From positions 62,001 through 126,000 of the forward strand of contig JAHHGX010000069.1 in the NCBI GenBank assembly GCA_019359675.1: a stretch of DNA of 64,000 nt, read 5' to 3'. Below the pieces are notes generated by a model. The model worked only from the letters and a program-made list of their open reading frames with translations. It searched no databases and had not been told where the DNA came from. The position numbers and the translations under genes are program-made. Positions 1 to 9,529 of this stretch are shown here, piece after piece. The stretch is from Calothrix sp. FI2-JRJ7. GTDB taxonomy: Bacteria; Cyanobacteriota; Cyanobacteriia; Cyanobacteriales; Nostocaceae. How positions within the stretch are numbered: position 1 is the stretch's first letter; each line of letters begins with the position of its first letter.

Positions 1-140
1 ACGTGTATTTTGCTCGACTAGTAAAATAGTTGTTTCTTCGTATATTATTTTGCTTAAGTTGTATAAAATGTGAAGGAATTGCTTAACTTGGCTTAAAACG
101 AGTAAAATTAGTTTCGACAAAGCGTTAGCCTTCTTAGCCT

Positions 141-3100
141 ATGGAAGCCTCCAAACAAAGACGTAGGCGTGGTGTGATTCTTAGCCTCCAGGGATGGAAA
201 AAACTGACTGAGGCGAAACATCAGGCTGAGATTTTGGAAAACGATGGCGCCAGGTTTACTTTAGAAGAACTAAGCGCGCGCACTCAACTAGCTCCTTTTA
301 CTGTTTCTAAAGTGATGGCACGCTCTGAAGGAGTAGATAAGCAAACTTTAGAATGTTTTTTCAGAGCTTTTGGGCTAAATTTAACGAAAAGCGACTATGC
401 GAAAGTAGGGAATGAGGAGAGTGAGAGTGTCTTAGCTGACTCTCCTCCACTCTCACCCCCTCAGCTTCTAACCCTTTCACGCTCATCCCCTTTTACCCTC
501 CCTACTCCCCTTACAGACTGGGGTGAGGCGGTTGATGTTTCAATTTTTTTTGGACGTACAGAAGAAATTGCCCTTTTAGAGGATTGGATTTTTCGTGACC
601 ACTGTCGGTTGATTGTACTTTTAGGGATGGGAGGAATTGGTAAAACTTCCCTATCTGTAAAACTAGCGCAACAAATACAAGAAGAATTCGAGTTTGTAAT
701 TTGGCGCAGTCTCCGCAATAGTCCGAGCTTGGGAGATTTACTTGCAAACCTATGCGACTTTTTCGCCAACTGCGAACCTGTTAATTTATCAGAAAATATT
801 GTTGAACGCAATCGCCAAGTCCTGGCACACTTACGTTCTCATCGTTGCCTAGTTGTGCTGGATAATGTCGAGTCTATTTTAGTAAGTGGTGCCGATTCGG
901 GGCATTATCAACCGGGATATGAAGATTACGGACAATTCTTCAAGCAGATAGGAGAAACGGTTCATCAAAGTTGTGTAGTTTTAACAAGTCGGGAAAAGCC
1001 CCAGGAAATTGCTACCCTCGAAGGTGATACTCTACCAGTTCGGTCATTACAGCTACCTGGTTTGAAAGAGAACGCCGCTTTAGAATTGTTAAGAAGCAAA
1101 AACTTTTTCTATAGTTCGGATACAGAATGGAAAAATTTAATACAGCATTACGCAGGAAATCCTCTAGCTCTAAAAATTATTGCGACTACAATTCAAGATT
1201 TATTTGACGGCGATATTGCTGAATTTATTGCTCAAGGGACAAAAGTATTTGGTAGCATTTACGACTTGTTAGCAGAGCAATTCCACAGGCTTTCTGCTCT
1301 GGAGAAAGATTTGATGTACTGGTTAGCAATTAACCGAGAACCTATTACCTTAACAGAACTGCGCGCGGATTTTGTCTTGCCTATATCTTCTGTAAAGCTA
1401 TTGGAAGCTTTGGAGTCTTTGGGTAGACGAAATTTAATTGAAAAAAAATCATTTCCCCAAACTGCCGTGCAGTTTACCCTCCAGCCTGTAGTAATGGAAT
1501 ATGTTATAGGGCAGTTGGTTGAACAAGTGTCTTTGGAGATAGGGGAATGGGGACAAGAAAAAGGGGAAGGAAGTTTTTTATCTTCTAGGGTTGAAACCCG
1601 CGTGCTACCCCTGTTTAACAGCTATGCTCTAATGAAAGCTACGGCAAAAGATTATATTCGTCTTGCTCAAACTAAATTAATTCTCCAACCTGTCATTGAG
1701 CAATTACTCTTAAAACTAAGAACTAAACAAGCACTAGTAACTCGTCTGAATCAAATTTTAAACGAGTTACGATTGAAAAATACAGTAGGGGCGGATTTAC
1801 AGATATTTTGCAAATCAACGCAAAATACTTCTAAACCCACCCCGACGACAATCCAAGATTCTACATCTGAGCCAGGTTATGCAACCGGGAATATTATTAA
1901 CCTGCTGCATCAGTTGCAAACAGATTTGACTGGTTATGATTTTTCTTATCTAACTATCTGGCAAGCATATCTCCAAGACACACCTTTGAAACAAGTTGAT
2001 TTTACTGGCGCCGACTTATCAAAATCGGTATTTGCTAAAACTTTTTCGACAGCAATGTCGGCAGTGTTTAGTCCAGATGGTAAAATTTTGGCAACAGGTC
2101 ATACTGAAGGCTCTATTTCACTGTGGGATAGCAGCAACGGTCAACATTTAATCAAATTTCAGGGGCATTTTGCTCCTATTTGGTGCATTAGCTTTAGTCC
2201 AGATGGGAAATTACTTGCTACTGGTGGGGACGATGAAGTAATCAAGCTGTGGGATGTAAGTACAGGAGAATATTTAAAAATACTCAAAACTCTAAAAGGA
2301 CATAAAAGTGGAGTTTTTTCAGTTGTATTTAGCAATGATGGCAAAACATTAATTAGCAGTAGTACAGATAATTCTCTCAGAGTTTGGGAAATAAACACTG
2401 GGCAATGCACAACAAACATTTTACAAGAAAATCAAAATTCAATAACTTTTGCAGCGCTAAGTCCAGATGGTTCCATAATAGCAACTTGCGGTAAAAGTAA
2501 TATTATTTCGTTATGGGAACTGAAGACAGGTAATTACATCAAAACTTTACAAGGACATAGCGACTGGATTATGTCGATAGCATTCAGCGCGCAGGGAGTA
2601 CTTGCTAGTAGCAGTTTAGATTCGACTATTAGACTTTGGGATATAGACAAAGGTACTTGTCTTGAAGTTTTGCAAGGACATAGCAATGGAGTATTGAAAG
2701 CTATATTTGTTGATGATGGAAATATCCTCGCTAGTTCTAGCATCGACCGCACAATTCGTCTCTGGGATATTACTACCCAACAATGTATCAAAACTTTTTA
2801 TGGGCACACTAATTCGATTAATACTATCGCAGCTAATCCTCAAGGAACTTTGCTTGCTAGTGGTGGTGATGACTTCTCAGTTAAGTTATGGAATGTCTTG
2901 AATGGAGAATGTGTAAGAACTTTCAAAGCAAGAATTAACTGGGTTGGCGCCATTGCTTTTCATCCAAGTAGTACAATTATTGCTAGTGGCAATGAAGATT
3001 GTATCGTTAGACTGTGGAATTTAGATGGAAGGCGCCGCGATTTAATTGGACACACCGATTTTATTTTTTCAGTAGCATTTAGTCCAGATGGTCGTTGCTT

Positions 3101-3926
3101 AGTTAGTGGTAGCGCTGACCAAACTATAAGATTGTGGGATATAGAAACAGGTAATTGTACTAAAATATTGCGGGGACACTCTGGTATGGTGACAGGAGTT
3201 GCCGTTAGTCCAGATAATCGAGTTATAGCTTCTAGCAGCTACGACCGTACTGTTAAACTTTGGGATATGGCAACAGGTCAACTTCTGCATAGTTTTCCAG
3301 AACACATTGCCATGTCTGTAACTTTTAGCCCAGATGGCAAAACTTTAGCAGTAGGTAGCTTTGATGATACCGTTAGAATTTGGAATTTAGAAACTCTTCA
3401 GTATTGTTTAACTTTAAAAGGACACCTTTACTGGATTTGGCGCCTTAACTTTAGCCCAGATGGTGCTACTATTGCCACTGGGTGTAGTTCCGACCACACA
3501 ATTAGACTATGGAACGCTAGCACAGGTGAATGTATACATATACTAAAAGCACATCAAGATTGGATATGGGCAACTATCTTTAGTCCCGATGGTAAAACCC
3601 TTGCTAGTTGTAGTAGTGATGGCGCCATTAAATTTTGGGATGTAACAACAGGTAAGTGTCTGAAAACATTAGAAGTTGCTGCAAATACCTGGGTTATGTC
3701 TTTAGCTTTTAGTCCGGACGGTCGGATGTTGATAAGTGGAGATACAAATGCTGCTATTCAAGTTTGGAACACAAAAACATTTGAACGTATTCAAACTTTA
3801 AAAGCAGAACGACTTTATGAAGGAATGAATATTTATGGCGCCACAGGTTTAACAGAAGCACAAAAACAGACTTTGTTAGCTCTTGGAGCAGTTGAAAACA
3901 TAGATACTAGGTTTTATAAGGATTGA
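141..3926 (+). CDS. NB-ARC (STAND) NTPase with 14 WD40 repeats
   Basis: 1261-residue signalling ATPase of the STAND class. Residues 1-95 form a helical N-terminal module of the kind often found in front of cyanobacterial NB-ARC proteins. The NTPase follows, with P-loop GMGGIGKT near residues 162-169 and Walker B CLVVLDN near 235-241. A helical linker leads to a short pentapeptide-like stretch (FTGADLSKS) and about 14 WD40 repeats from roughly residue 635 to 1235, each with the xFSPDGxxLAxxxxDxxIxLWD pattern. In this family the repeats usually sense a ligand or partner and the NTPase drives oligomerisation; the effector output here is unknown. ATG start. The TGA stop is formed by the first bases of a foldback repeat (3924-4036). 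Cytosolic, since there is no signal peptide. Confidence 0.93.
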   Translation: MEASKQRRRRGVILSLQGWKKLTEAKHQAEILENDGARFTLEELSARTQLAPFTVSKVMARSEGVDKQTLECFFRAFGLNLTKSDYAKVGNEESESVLADSPPLSPPQLLTLSRSSPFTLPTPLTDWGEAVDVSIFFGRTEEIALLEDWIFRDHCRLIVLLGMGGIGKTSLSVKLAQQIQEEFEFVIWRSLRNSPSLGDLLANLCDFFANCEPVNLSENIVERNRQVLAHLRSHRCLVVLDNVESILVSGADSGHYQPGYEDYGQFFKQIGETVHQSCVVLTSREKPQEIATLEGDTLPVRSLQLPGLKENAALELLRSKNFFYSSDTEWKNLIQHYAGNPLALKIIATTIQDLFDGDIAEFIAQGTKVFGSIYDLLAEQFHRLSALEKDLMYWLAINREPITLTELRADFVLPISSVKLLEALESLGRRNLIEKKSFPQTAVQFTLQPVVMEYVIGQLVEQVSLEIGEWGQEKGEGSFLSSRVETRVLPLFNSYALMKATAKDYIRLAQTKLILQPVIEQLLLKLRTKQALVTRLNQILNELRLKNTVGADLQIFCKSTQNTSKPTPTTIQDSTSEPGYATGNIINLLHQLQTDLTGYDFSYLTIWQAYLQDTPLKQVDFTGADLSKSVFAKTFSTAMSAVFSPDGKILATGHTEGSISLWDSSNGQHLIKFQGHFAPIWCISFSPDGKLLATGGDDEVIKLWDVSTGEYLKILKTLKGHKSGVFSVVFSNDGKTLISSSTDNSLRVWEINTGQCTTNILQENQNSITFAALSPDGSIIATCGKSNIISLWELKTGNYIKTLQGHSDWIMSIAFSAQGVLASSSLDSTIRLWDIDKGTCLEVLQGHSNGVLKAIFVDDGNILASSSIDRTIRLWDITTQQCIKTFYGHTNSINTIAANPQGTLLASGGDDFSVKLWNVLNGECVRTFKARINWVGAIAFHPSSTIIASGNEDCIVRLWNLDGRRRDLIGHTDFIFSVAFSPDGRCLVSGSADQTIRLWDIETGNCTKILRGHSGMVTGVAVSPDNRVIASSSYDRTVKLWDMATGQLLHSFPEHIAMSVTFSPDGKTLAVGSFDDTVRIWNLETLQYCLTLKGHLYWIWRLNFSPDGATIATGCSSDHTIRLWNASTGECIHILKAHQDWIWATIFSPDGKTLASCSSDGAIKFWDVTTGKCLKTLEVAANTWVMSLAFSPDGRMLISGDTNAAIQVWNTKTFERIQTLKAERLYEGMNIYGATGLTEAQKQTLLALGAVENIDTRFYKD

Positions 3927-4036
3927 TACAGCAGATTTCAGGTTCTGGAAGTACATGCCTGATACCCAAAACCCTGTAGAGACGTTACATGTAACGTCTC
4001 TACATGTATTCGATGAACACGCTATCTGCTGTATCA
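3924..4036. repeat. Nested foldback (MITE-like) element
   Basis: Outer 13-bp perfect inverted repeats TGATACAGCAGAT (3924-3936) and ATCTGCTGTATCA (4024-4036) enclose a perfect 28-bp palindrome at 3976-4003 (half-site GTAGAGACGTTACA). No coding sequence inside. The element begins exactly at the TGA stop codon of the upstream NB-ARC gene, so it probably supplied that stop. The inner palindrome recurs at 60246-60273, and altered forms occur at 22605-22660 and 28345-28400. Confidence 0.85.
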
Positions 4037-4088
4037 CTATAACTGTAGTATGCTCAATGTATAAACACGCTCATCATAATTCTCAAAG

Positions 4089-4327
4089 ATGATTACCCAA
4101 AAAGTCAGCCTGTGGGGCAACTCTCTTGAAATTAAGCTCCCGCAAAGCATTATTCAACAGATGGGATTAAAACAAGGGGACTTGGTAGGCATTTCAACCG
4201 AGGAAAATAAGATTATTTTATCTCCGGCAAGACCCAGGTATACCTTTATGAACTGCTTCAAGATGTCACCCCAGACATCCAGCATGATGAGATAGGTTGG
4301 GGAGAGCTTGTGGGAGAAGAAAGTTAG
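4089..4327 (+). pseudogene. MazE/AbrB-type antitoxin, frameshifted
   Basis: The reading frame from ATG 4089 gives a SpoVT/AbrB swapped-hairpin start (MITQKVSLWGNSLEIKLP) like MazE antitoxins, which bind DNA and neutralise a MazF RNase. Near 4240 the frame slips: the annotated frame ends as FMNCFKMSPQ at 4295, while the next frame continues as YELLQDVTPDIQHDEIGWGE and stops at 4327, which is the expected MazE C-terminal toxin-binding tail. A single missing base after tatacc explains this. No mazF follows; the next gene is the AraC regulator. The DNA-binding half may still be made as a 68-residue protein. Read as a decayed antitoxin, or a sequencing error if resequencing restores the base. Confidence 0.75.
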
Positions 4328-4357
4328 TAAAAAAGTAAAATTTCAAACATTAAGGAA

Positions 4358-5212
4358 ATGAATACACAGTCTGCACAACAAAAGTTGATGGCGCCAATAC
4401 TTTCTAGTGCAGGCGCCGCTTGGAATAGCATTGTTGTTGAATACTGGCAGCTACAGGCACACGAAATACCGCCACAAACAACATCAGATTATATCATTAA
4501 CCTGCACTTCCGGCGCCCAGCTAGGGTAGAGTTAATGTGGGATGGGCAACTAGTGAGCAAGCGCTTTACATACGGTGAAATTACAATTATGCCTCCAGGT
4601 TTATTATGTTCTGGAGTATGTTATGATGCTTGTGACTTCCTGGTATTACGCCTCAAACAGGCATTTGTCACTCGCATTGCACAGGAGTTGAACTTAAAAG
4701 ATATTGAGATTGTGCCTAGCTTGGGTGTAGTAAGTCCCCAAATTCAATATATTGGGCTAGCGCTGAAAACAGAACTTGAATTTGGTTGTAAGTCTGGGCA
4801 TCTTTACGGTGAATCACTAGCAACCGCACTTTCTAGTTATTTGCTACACCAGTATTCTACCTCTATCACTATTGAGGATTTTAGTGGTGGTTTACCTAAA
4901 TATAAGTTATCAAACGTACTTACGTACATTAATGACAATCTTGAGCGTGATTTGACACTAGCGGAACTTAAGAGCGTCGTACAAATGAGCACTTATCATT
5001 TTTCTCGTTTATTCAAGCAGTCAACTGGTCTTACTCCTCATCAATATGTAATTAATTGTAGAATCGAGCGAGCAAAGATTTTACTAGCTCAAAAACAATT
5101 GTCAATAGCTGACATTGGTGAGTGCATAGGTTTTCCCAACCCTAGCCACTTCACAGCACTATTTCGGAAGCATACAACAATGACACCAAAAGTGTATAGA
5201 GAAAATCTTTAA
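4358..5212 (+). CDS. AraC-family transcriptional regulator
   Basis: 284 residues. The C-terminal 100 residues contain the double helix-turn-helix of the AraC/XylS family (LTLAELKSVVQMSTYHFSRL, then the second helix pair ending in IGFPNPSHFTALFRKH and PKVYREN). The N-terminal 170 residues look like a small cupin-type sensing domain. It sits about 470 bp upstream of a ScyD/ScyE-family gene on the same strand and may regulate it; that is inference from position only. The last 35 codons are duplicated at 7526-7633, showing that the duplication breakpoint lies within this gene. No partner gene or operon upstream apart from the broken antitoxin. Confidence 0.9.
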   Translation: MNTQSAQQKLMAPILSSAGAAWNSIVVEYWQLQAHEIPPQTTSDYIINLHFRRPARVELMWDGQLVSKRFTYGEITIMPPGLLCSGVCYDACDFLVLRLKQAFVTRIAQELNLKDIEIVPSLGVVSPQIQYIGLALKTELEFGCKSGHLYGESLATALSSYLLHQYSTSITIEDFSGGLPKYKLSNVLTYINDNLERDLTLAELKSVVQMSTYHFSRLFKQSTGLTPHQYVINCRIERAKILLAQKQLSIADIGECIGFPNPSHFTALFRKHTTMTPKVYRENL

Positions 5213-5685
5213 TTTTAAATTTGTTTTTCAACTTGGTTCGTCAGTAGTCACACTTTAATGTTTGAAAATTGCCTTTCTTACATGAAAGTGTCAGTTAAGG
5301 GTAGTTTTGTATCAATATACTTATTAATTCTTTACGTTTATCTATCCTAGATCAACCTCTAATCCAAATATTTTCGCAAATTTAGAATATTTATAGCAAG
5401 AATACAACATAATGCTAGGTAGACTTTTAGAAAATACAGGCTTATCATTAGTACAGATTAAATAATGAAGCAAGTTTAGTTTTCAGTTAGGTTTTTTAGC
5501 GCCTAATTAAATTGAATACTACATATATGTATATGAACACTTTATGCTTTTTTTAAGAAAATGTTCATAATTTTTTGTTTGATTGCAATAAAAATAATAG
5601 ATATATTTTTCCAAAAGAATGTTCATTTTAAATAACCATTAAATTCGGTATTTTTTAAGTAAAATAACTTGGAATTTTAAAGGTT
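5213..5685. promoter_or_regulatory. AT-rich intergenic region upstream of scyD/E-like gene
   Basis: 473 bp without a gene, conserved in the second duplication copy (7634-8108). Near 5530-5570 there is a weak hairpin with TATGAACA and TGTTCATA arms; in copy 2 the same place is a stronger hairpin (7952-7967 with 7978-7993). Another TGTTCAT lies at about 5620. These TGTTCAT elements are candidate operator sites. No -10/-35 assignment is attempted. Confidence 0.5.
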
Positions 5686-7086
5686 ATGAAAGCCAAAAAA
5701 ATTACGATTACTTTTGCTCTAACTACTTGTCTTACTGCTGTTGCCGGAACGAAAGCTGCACAAGCTGCTTCTCTGACAGTAATTGCCGATGGAATTAGTA
5801 ACGCGCGCGGTGCGGCATTTGGTCCTGACGGTACTCTTTATGTAGGAGAACCAGGCATTGGGGGAGATGGATACTGCCAGCCAACCCCTACACTGTTTGA
5901 CCCTATCTGTGCGGGTAATACTGGTTCAGTCGTCAAAATTACACCCGACGGCAAGCAAGAGCGTATATTCAACAACTTCCAGTCTATAGCACAACAACCC
6001 TCTGCCAATGGGGCAGCAGGTCCTCAAGAACTCCAATTCGACTCGCAAGGTAATGCTTATCTTCTGACTGGGCTTGTTAGTCATCCAGGATTCCGTGATT
6101 TAGAATTAAATACTCTTGGTACTCAATACCCAATCCCAGAAGCGCAATTTGGTTCTTTCCTATTGCCACCGAATCAAGTCTTCAACACCTCTAACTTGGC
6201 AAAACTATTCAAAGCTGACTTGGAAACCGAGCAGTTGACAGAAATTTTCGATTTTGGCAGATATGAAATTATTAATAATCCTGATAATCAGGATGTCGTT
6301 AGTAACCCCTATGAGTTAACCATTGGTGGTAATACTGCTTACGTTATTGATGCAGGAGGGAACACCGCTTATAAAATTAAACTTGATGGCAGTGATATAG
6401 CGGCAATTCCATTACCCAAAAAACTCATAGATAACCCAGAATTCCCACCGCTTCCGCCAGGGGCTGAAATACCTCCAGGGCTAGTAGAGATACCAGCAGA
6501 CGCGCTGCCCCTGGGGCAACCTGCGGTGGGAGCAGGGCAAATACCTACCCAAATATTGGTTCAATCGGTACCCACAGGCGCCGCGATTGGTCTTGATGGA
6601 GCTTTATACGTTGGCGAATACTTGGGTTTTCCTTATCCAGAAGGTCAAGCTCGGATTTTTCGCATTGGGGACGACAATCAACCACAAGTTTTCGCTGAAG
6701 GATTTACGCACATCACTGACTTAACCTTTGATAAAGACGGCAACTTGCTGGTTTTACAGTTTAGCGACCAGTCACAGTGGAAGGGTGACTTACAAAACCT
6801 GCCAGGTTCTTTAATTCAACTAGCTCCTGATGGAACTCGGACAACTCTCGTTGCAGCAGGTGAAGGGCTGGCATCGGCTGGTGGGATCGCTATTGGTCCT
6901 GATAACCAGATATATGTAACAACGCGCAGTGTCGGACCGAAACTAGGGCAAATTGTTCGGGTTGAAAGGACGCGAGCCATTCCAGAACCTTCTTCGATGG
7001 TGGGATTATTAGCGATTAGTGGTATCGGTGGTGGTGCAATGTTGAAGCGTAAGCACAAAACTAATTGCTTGTCTTCATTAAACTGA
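5686..7086 (+). CDS. ScyD/ScyE-family secreted NHL-type beta-propeller protein with PEP-CTERM anchor
   Basis: 466 residues. An N-terminal signal peptide (about residues 1-27, ending AAQAA) precedes SLTVIADGISNARGAAFGPDG, the typical opening of ScyD/ScyE-family proteins, which accompany scytonemin (UV sunscreen) biosynthesis in the periplasm. Several NHL-like blades (GPDGTLYVGEPG, LDGALYVGEYLG, GPDNQIYVTTR) suggest a beta-propeller. The C-terminus is a PEP-CTERM sorting signal: AIPEPSSMVGLLAISGIGG followed by basic residues. It is therefore exported and probably processed by an exosortase. No scyA, scyB or scyC enzyme gene is in this window, so a role in scytonemin synthesis is unproven. A near-identical paralogue follows at 8109. 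Confidence 0.87.
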   Translation: MKAKKITITFALTTCLTAVAGTKAAQAASLTVIADGISNARGAAFGPDGTLYVGEPGIGGDGYCQPTPTLFDPICAGNTGSVVKITPDGKQERIFNNFQSIAQQPSANGAAGPQELQFDSQGNAYLLTGLVSHPGFRDLELNTLGTQYPIPEAQFGSFLLPPNQVFNTSNLAKLFKADLETEQLTEIFDFGRYEIINNPDNQDVVSNPYELTIGGNTAYVIDAGGNTAYKIKLDGSDIAAIPLPKKLIDNPEFPPLPPGAEIPPGLVEIPADALPLGQPAVGAGQIPTQILVQSVPTGAAIGLDGALYVGEYLGFPYPEGQARIFRIGDDNQPQVFAEGFTHITDLTFDKDGNLLVLQFSDQSQWKGDLQNLPGSLIQLAPDGTRTTLVAAGEGLASAGGIAIGPDNQIYVTTRSVGPKLGQIVRVERTRAIPEPSSMVGLLAISGIGGGAMLKRKHKTNCLSSLN

Positions 7087-7111
7087 ATTGACGTAATAAA
7101 TTAGACGAGCG

Positions 7112-7210
7112 CGCCATGCAAATGGCGGTAGCATCAAGATAGCTAGCAATCTTGGTCAAGGGACAACTGCAACAATTATACTACCCTTGAGGAAGGAGCA
7201 GGGACTTTGA
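7112..7210 (+). pseudogene. C-terminal scrap of a histidine kinase
   Basis: Reads HANGGSIKIASNLGQGTTAT then IILPLRKEQGL and a stop at 7208-7210. This matches the end of a HATPase_c domain (GG.I.I.S..G.GTT....LP). No upstream part of the kinase is present, because the duplication boundary at 7115 cuts it. Remnant of the DNA that lay at this site before the duplication or rearrangement. Confidence 0.7.
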
Positions 7211-7263
7211 GAATCATTTCCATTTTTTCATTCCGCTATCAACCTTATTTACTAAATTATTTA

Positions 7264-7525
7264 CTAAATTCGCACTTCTAATATCAAATTAAAGGGTGTT
7301 GCAGTCGCACGGCGACAATGACTAAACCCTGCTTCAGACATCACTCGAGCAAGTCTTTCCTCTCCTGCTTGCGCTCCTAGTCCCAGACCCACTTCTTTAG
7401 AAAGGGAATTTGCTGTGCATATTGCAGTGGAACTAGCGTAATACATCCGACCAATTGGATTGAGATTATCCTCAAGTTTTTTACCAGCGAAAGGTTCGAC
7501 TAATAATACTGTTCCATCTTTGCTC
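7264..7525 (-). pseudogene. C-terminal scrap of a class I SAM-dependent methyltransferase
   Basis: On the minus strand the sequence reads SKDGTVLLVEPFAGKKLEDN, then NLNPIGRMYYASSTAICTAN, and ends FSHCRRATATPFNLILEVRI. This resembles the last 85 or so residues of winged-helix-linked class I methyltransferases. The N-terminal SAM-binding half is missing: at 7526 the sequence switches abruptly into the duplicated AraC fragment. The frame stays open a little further into that fragment (to 7560) by chance. Non-functional remnant. Confidence 0.7.
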
Positions 7526-7633
7526 ATAGCTGACATTGGTGAGTGCATAGGTTTCCACAACCCTAGCTACTTCACAGCACTATTTCGGAAGCATACAACA
7601 ATGACACCAAAAGTGTATAGAGAAAATCTTTAA
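7526..7633 (+). pseudogene. Duplicated 3' fragment of the AraC regulator gene
   Basis: Copies codons 250-284 of the AraC gene at 4358-5212, starting IADIGECIGF and ending KVYRENL then stop. Two residues differ (FPNPSHF has become FHNPSYF). There is no start codon or N-terminal part. It marks the left edge of duplication copy 2. Confidence 0.9.
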
Positions 7634-7951
7634 TTTTAAATTTGTTTTTTTCAACTTGGTTCGTCAGTAGTCAGACTTTAGTGTTTGAAAATTGCCTTTC
7701 TTACATGAAAGTGTGATTTAAGGGTAGTTTTGTATTAATATACTTATTAATTCTTTACGTTATCTGTCCTAGATCAACCTCTAATCCAAATATTTTCGCA
7801 AATTTAGAATATTTATAGCAAGAATACAACATAATGCTAGGTAGACTTTTAGAAAATATAGGCTTATCATTAGTACAGATTAAATAATGAAGCAAGTTTA
7901 GTTTTAAGTTAGGTTTTTTAGCGCCTAATTAAATTGAATACTACATATATG

Positions 7952-7993
7952 TTTATGAACGCTTTATATTTATTTAAATAAAGTGTTCATAAA
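7952..7993. promoter_or_regulatory. Hairpin/operator candidate upstream of second scyD/E-like gene
   Basis: Arms TTTATGAACGCTTTAT (7952-7967) and ATAAAGTGTTCATAAA (7978-7993) pair with one G-T wobble around a 10-base AT loop. The degenerate form in copy 1 keeps only the TGAACA/TGTTCA part, which suggests those bases matter. It lies about 115 bp upstream of the ATG. Confidence 0.5.
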
Positions 7994-8108
7994 CTTTTTG
8001 TTTGATTGCAATATAAATAATAGATATGTTTTTCCAAAAGAATGTTCATTTTAAATAACCATTAAATCCGGTATTTTTTAATTAAAATAACTTGGAATTT
8101 TAAAGGTT

Positions 8109-9515
8109 ATGAAAGCCAAAAAAATTACGATTACTTTTGCTCTAACTACTTGTCTTACTGCTGTTGCCGGAACGAAAGCTGCACAAGCTGCTTCTCTGAC
8201 AGTAATTGCCGATGGAATTAGTAACGCGCGCGGTGCGGCATTTGGTCCTGACGGTACTCTTTATGTAGGAGAACCAGGCATTGGGGGGAACGGGAACTGC
8301 CAACCATCCCCTAGTACACTGTTTCAGCCTATCTGTGCGGGTAATACTGGTTCAGTTGTCAAAATTACACCTGATGGCAAGCAAGAGCGTATATTCAACA
8401 ACTTCCAGTCTCTAGCAGAACAACCCAGTGGGAATCAGGGAGCAGGTCCCCAAGAACTCAAATTCGATTCGCAGGGTAATGCTTATCTTCTGACTGCGTT
8501 TGCTGGTTATCCAGGAAACCGTGACTTAGAATTAAATACCCTTGGTACTCAATACCCACTTCCAGAAGCGCAACTCAATACTTTTCCTCCATCCCCACCA
8601 GATAAACTCTTGAACACCCCGAACTTGGGAAAACTATTCAAAGCTGATTTGGAAACCGAGCAGTTGACAGAAATTTTCGATTTTGGCAAATATGAAATCA
8701 TTAATAATCCTGATAAAGAGGATGTTGTTAGTAACCCCTATGAATTAACCATTGGTGGCAACACTGCTTACGTTGTTGATGGAGGGGGAAACACCGCCTA
8801 CAAAATCAAACTTGATGGCAGTGATATGGCGGCAATCCCATTACCCAAAAAACTCATAGATAACCCAGACTTTCCACCGCTTCCACCAGGGGTAGAGATA
8901 CCTCCAGGGCTAGTAGAGATACCAGCAGACGCGCTACCAGAGGGACAACCTGCGGTGGGAGCAGGACAAATACCTTCCAAGGTGTTGGTTCAATCAGTAC
9001 CCACAGGTGCCGCGATTGGTCTTGATGGAGCTTTATACGTTGGCGAATACTTGGGTTTTCCTTATCCAGAAGGTCAAGCTCGGATTTTCCGCATTGGGGA
9101 CGATAACCAGCCACAAATTTTTGCTGAAGGATTTACACATATAACTGACTTAACCTTTGATAAAAATGGTAACTTGCTAGTATTACAGTTTAGCGACCAG
9201 GCACAGTGGAAAGGTGACTTACAAGACCTGCCAGGTTCTTTAATTCAACTAGCTCCTGATGGAACTCGGACAACTCTCGTTGCAGCAGGTGAAGGACTGG
9301 CTTCAGCTGATGGAATCACTATTGGCCCTGACAACCAAATATATGTAACGACGCGCGGTGTTGGTCCGAGACTAGGGCAAATTGTTCGGGTTGAAAGGAC
9401 GCGAGCCATTCCAGAACCTTCTTCGATGGTGGGATTATTAGCGATTAGTGGTATCGGTGGTGCTGCAATGTTGAAGCGTAAGCACAAAACTAATTGCTTG
9501 TCTTCATTAAACTGA
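8109..9515 (+). CDS. ScyD/ScyE-family secreted NHL-type protein with PEP-CTERM anchor (second copy)
   Basis: 468 residues, paralogue of the gene at 5686. The signal peptide and first 60 residues are identical, and the last 100 or so nearly so. Most differences cluster in residues 60-190 (for example the loop GNGNCQPSPSTLFQ and the segment around YPLPEAQLNTFPPSPPDKLL). It has the same blades and the same PEP-CTERM tail (PEPSSMVGLLAISGIGG, then a basic end). The open frame, conserved motifs and clustered divergence suggest both copies are functional and that surface loops are changing. Copy 1 has one GGCGCC palindrome near 6578 that is GGTGCC here. Confidence 0.87.
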   Translation: MKAKKITITFALTTCLTAVAGTKAAQAASLTVIADGISNARGAAFGPDGTLYVGEPGIGGNGNCQPSPSTLFQPICAGNTGSVVKITPDGKQERIFNNFQSLAEQPSGNQGAGPQELKFDSQGNAYLLTAFAGYPGNRDLELNTLGTQYPLPEAQLNTFPPSPPDKLLNTPNLGKLFKADLETEQLTEIFDFGKYEIINNPDKEDVVSNPYELTIGGNTAYVVDGGGNTAYKIKLDGSDMAAIPLPKKLIDNPDFPPLPPGVEIPPGLVEIPADALPEGQPAVGAGQIPSKVLVQSVPTGAAIGLDGALYVGEYLGFPYPEGQARIFRIGDDNQPQIFAEGFTHITDLTFDKNGNLLVLQFSDQAQWKGDLQDLPGSLIQLAPDGTRTTLVAAGEGLASADGITIGPDNQIYVTTRGVGPRLGQIVRVERTRAIPEPSSMVGLLAISGIGGAAMLKRKHKTNCLSSLN

Positions 9516-9529
9516 ATTGCCGTAATAAA

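Larger units (their letters stand above)
5105..7115 (+). repeat. Tandem duplication, copy 1 (about 2.0 kb)
   Basis: Begins at ATAGCTGACATTGG inside the AraC gene and ends at GACGAGCGCGCC after the first ScyD/ScyE-family gene. Closely matched by 7526-9544, including the whole AT-rich intergenic region. Differences are scattered substitutions, two extra bases in a T-run and a 6-bp longer gene in copy 2. Confidence 0.95.

Noticed and set aside
4089-4327. Programmed frameshift in the MazE-like gene
   Set aside because: No slippery heptamer or downstream hairpin; a simple one-base loss explains it better, especially without a toxin gene.
5686-9515. A scytonemin biosynthesis cluster
   Set aside because: Only ScyD/ScyE-family proteins are present; no ScyA, ScyB, ScyC or aromatic-precursor genes were seen, so the pathway cannot be claimed here.
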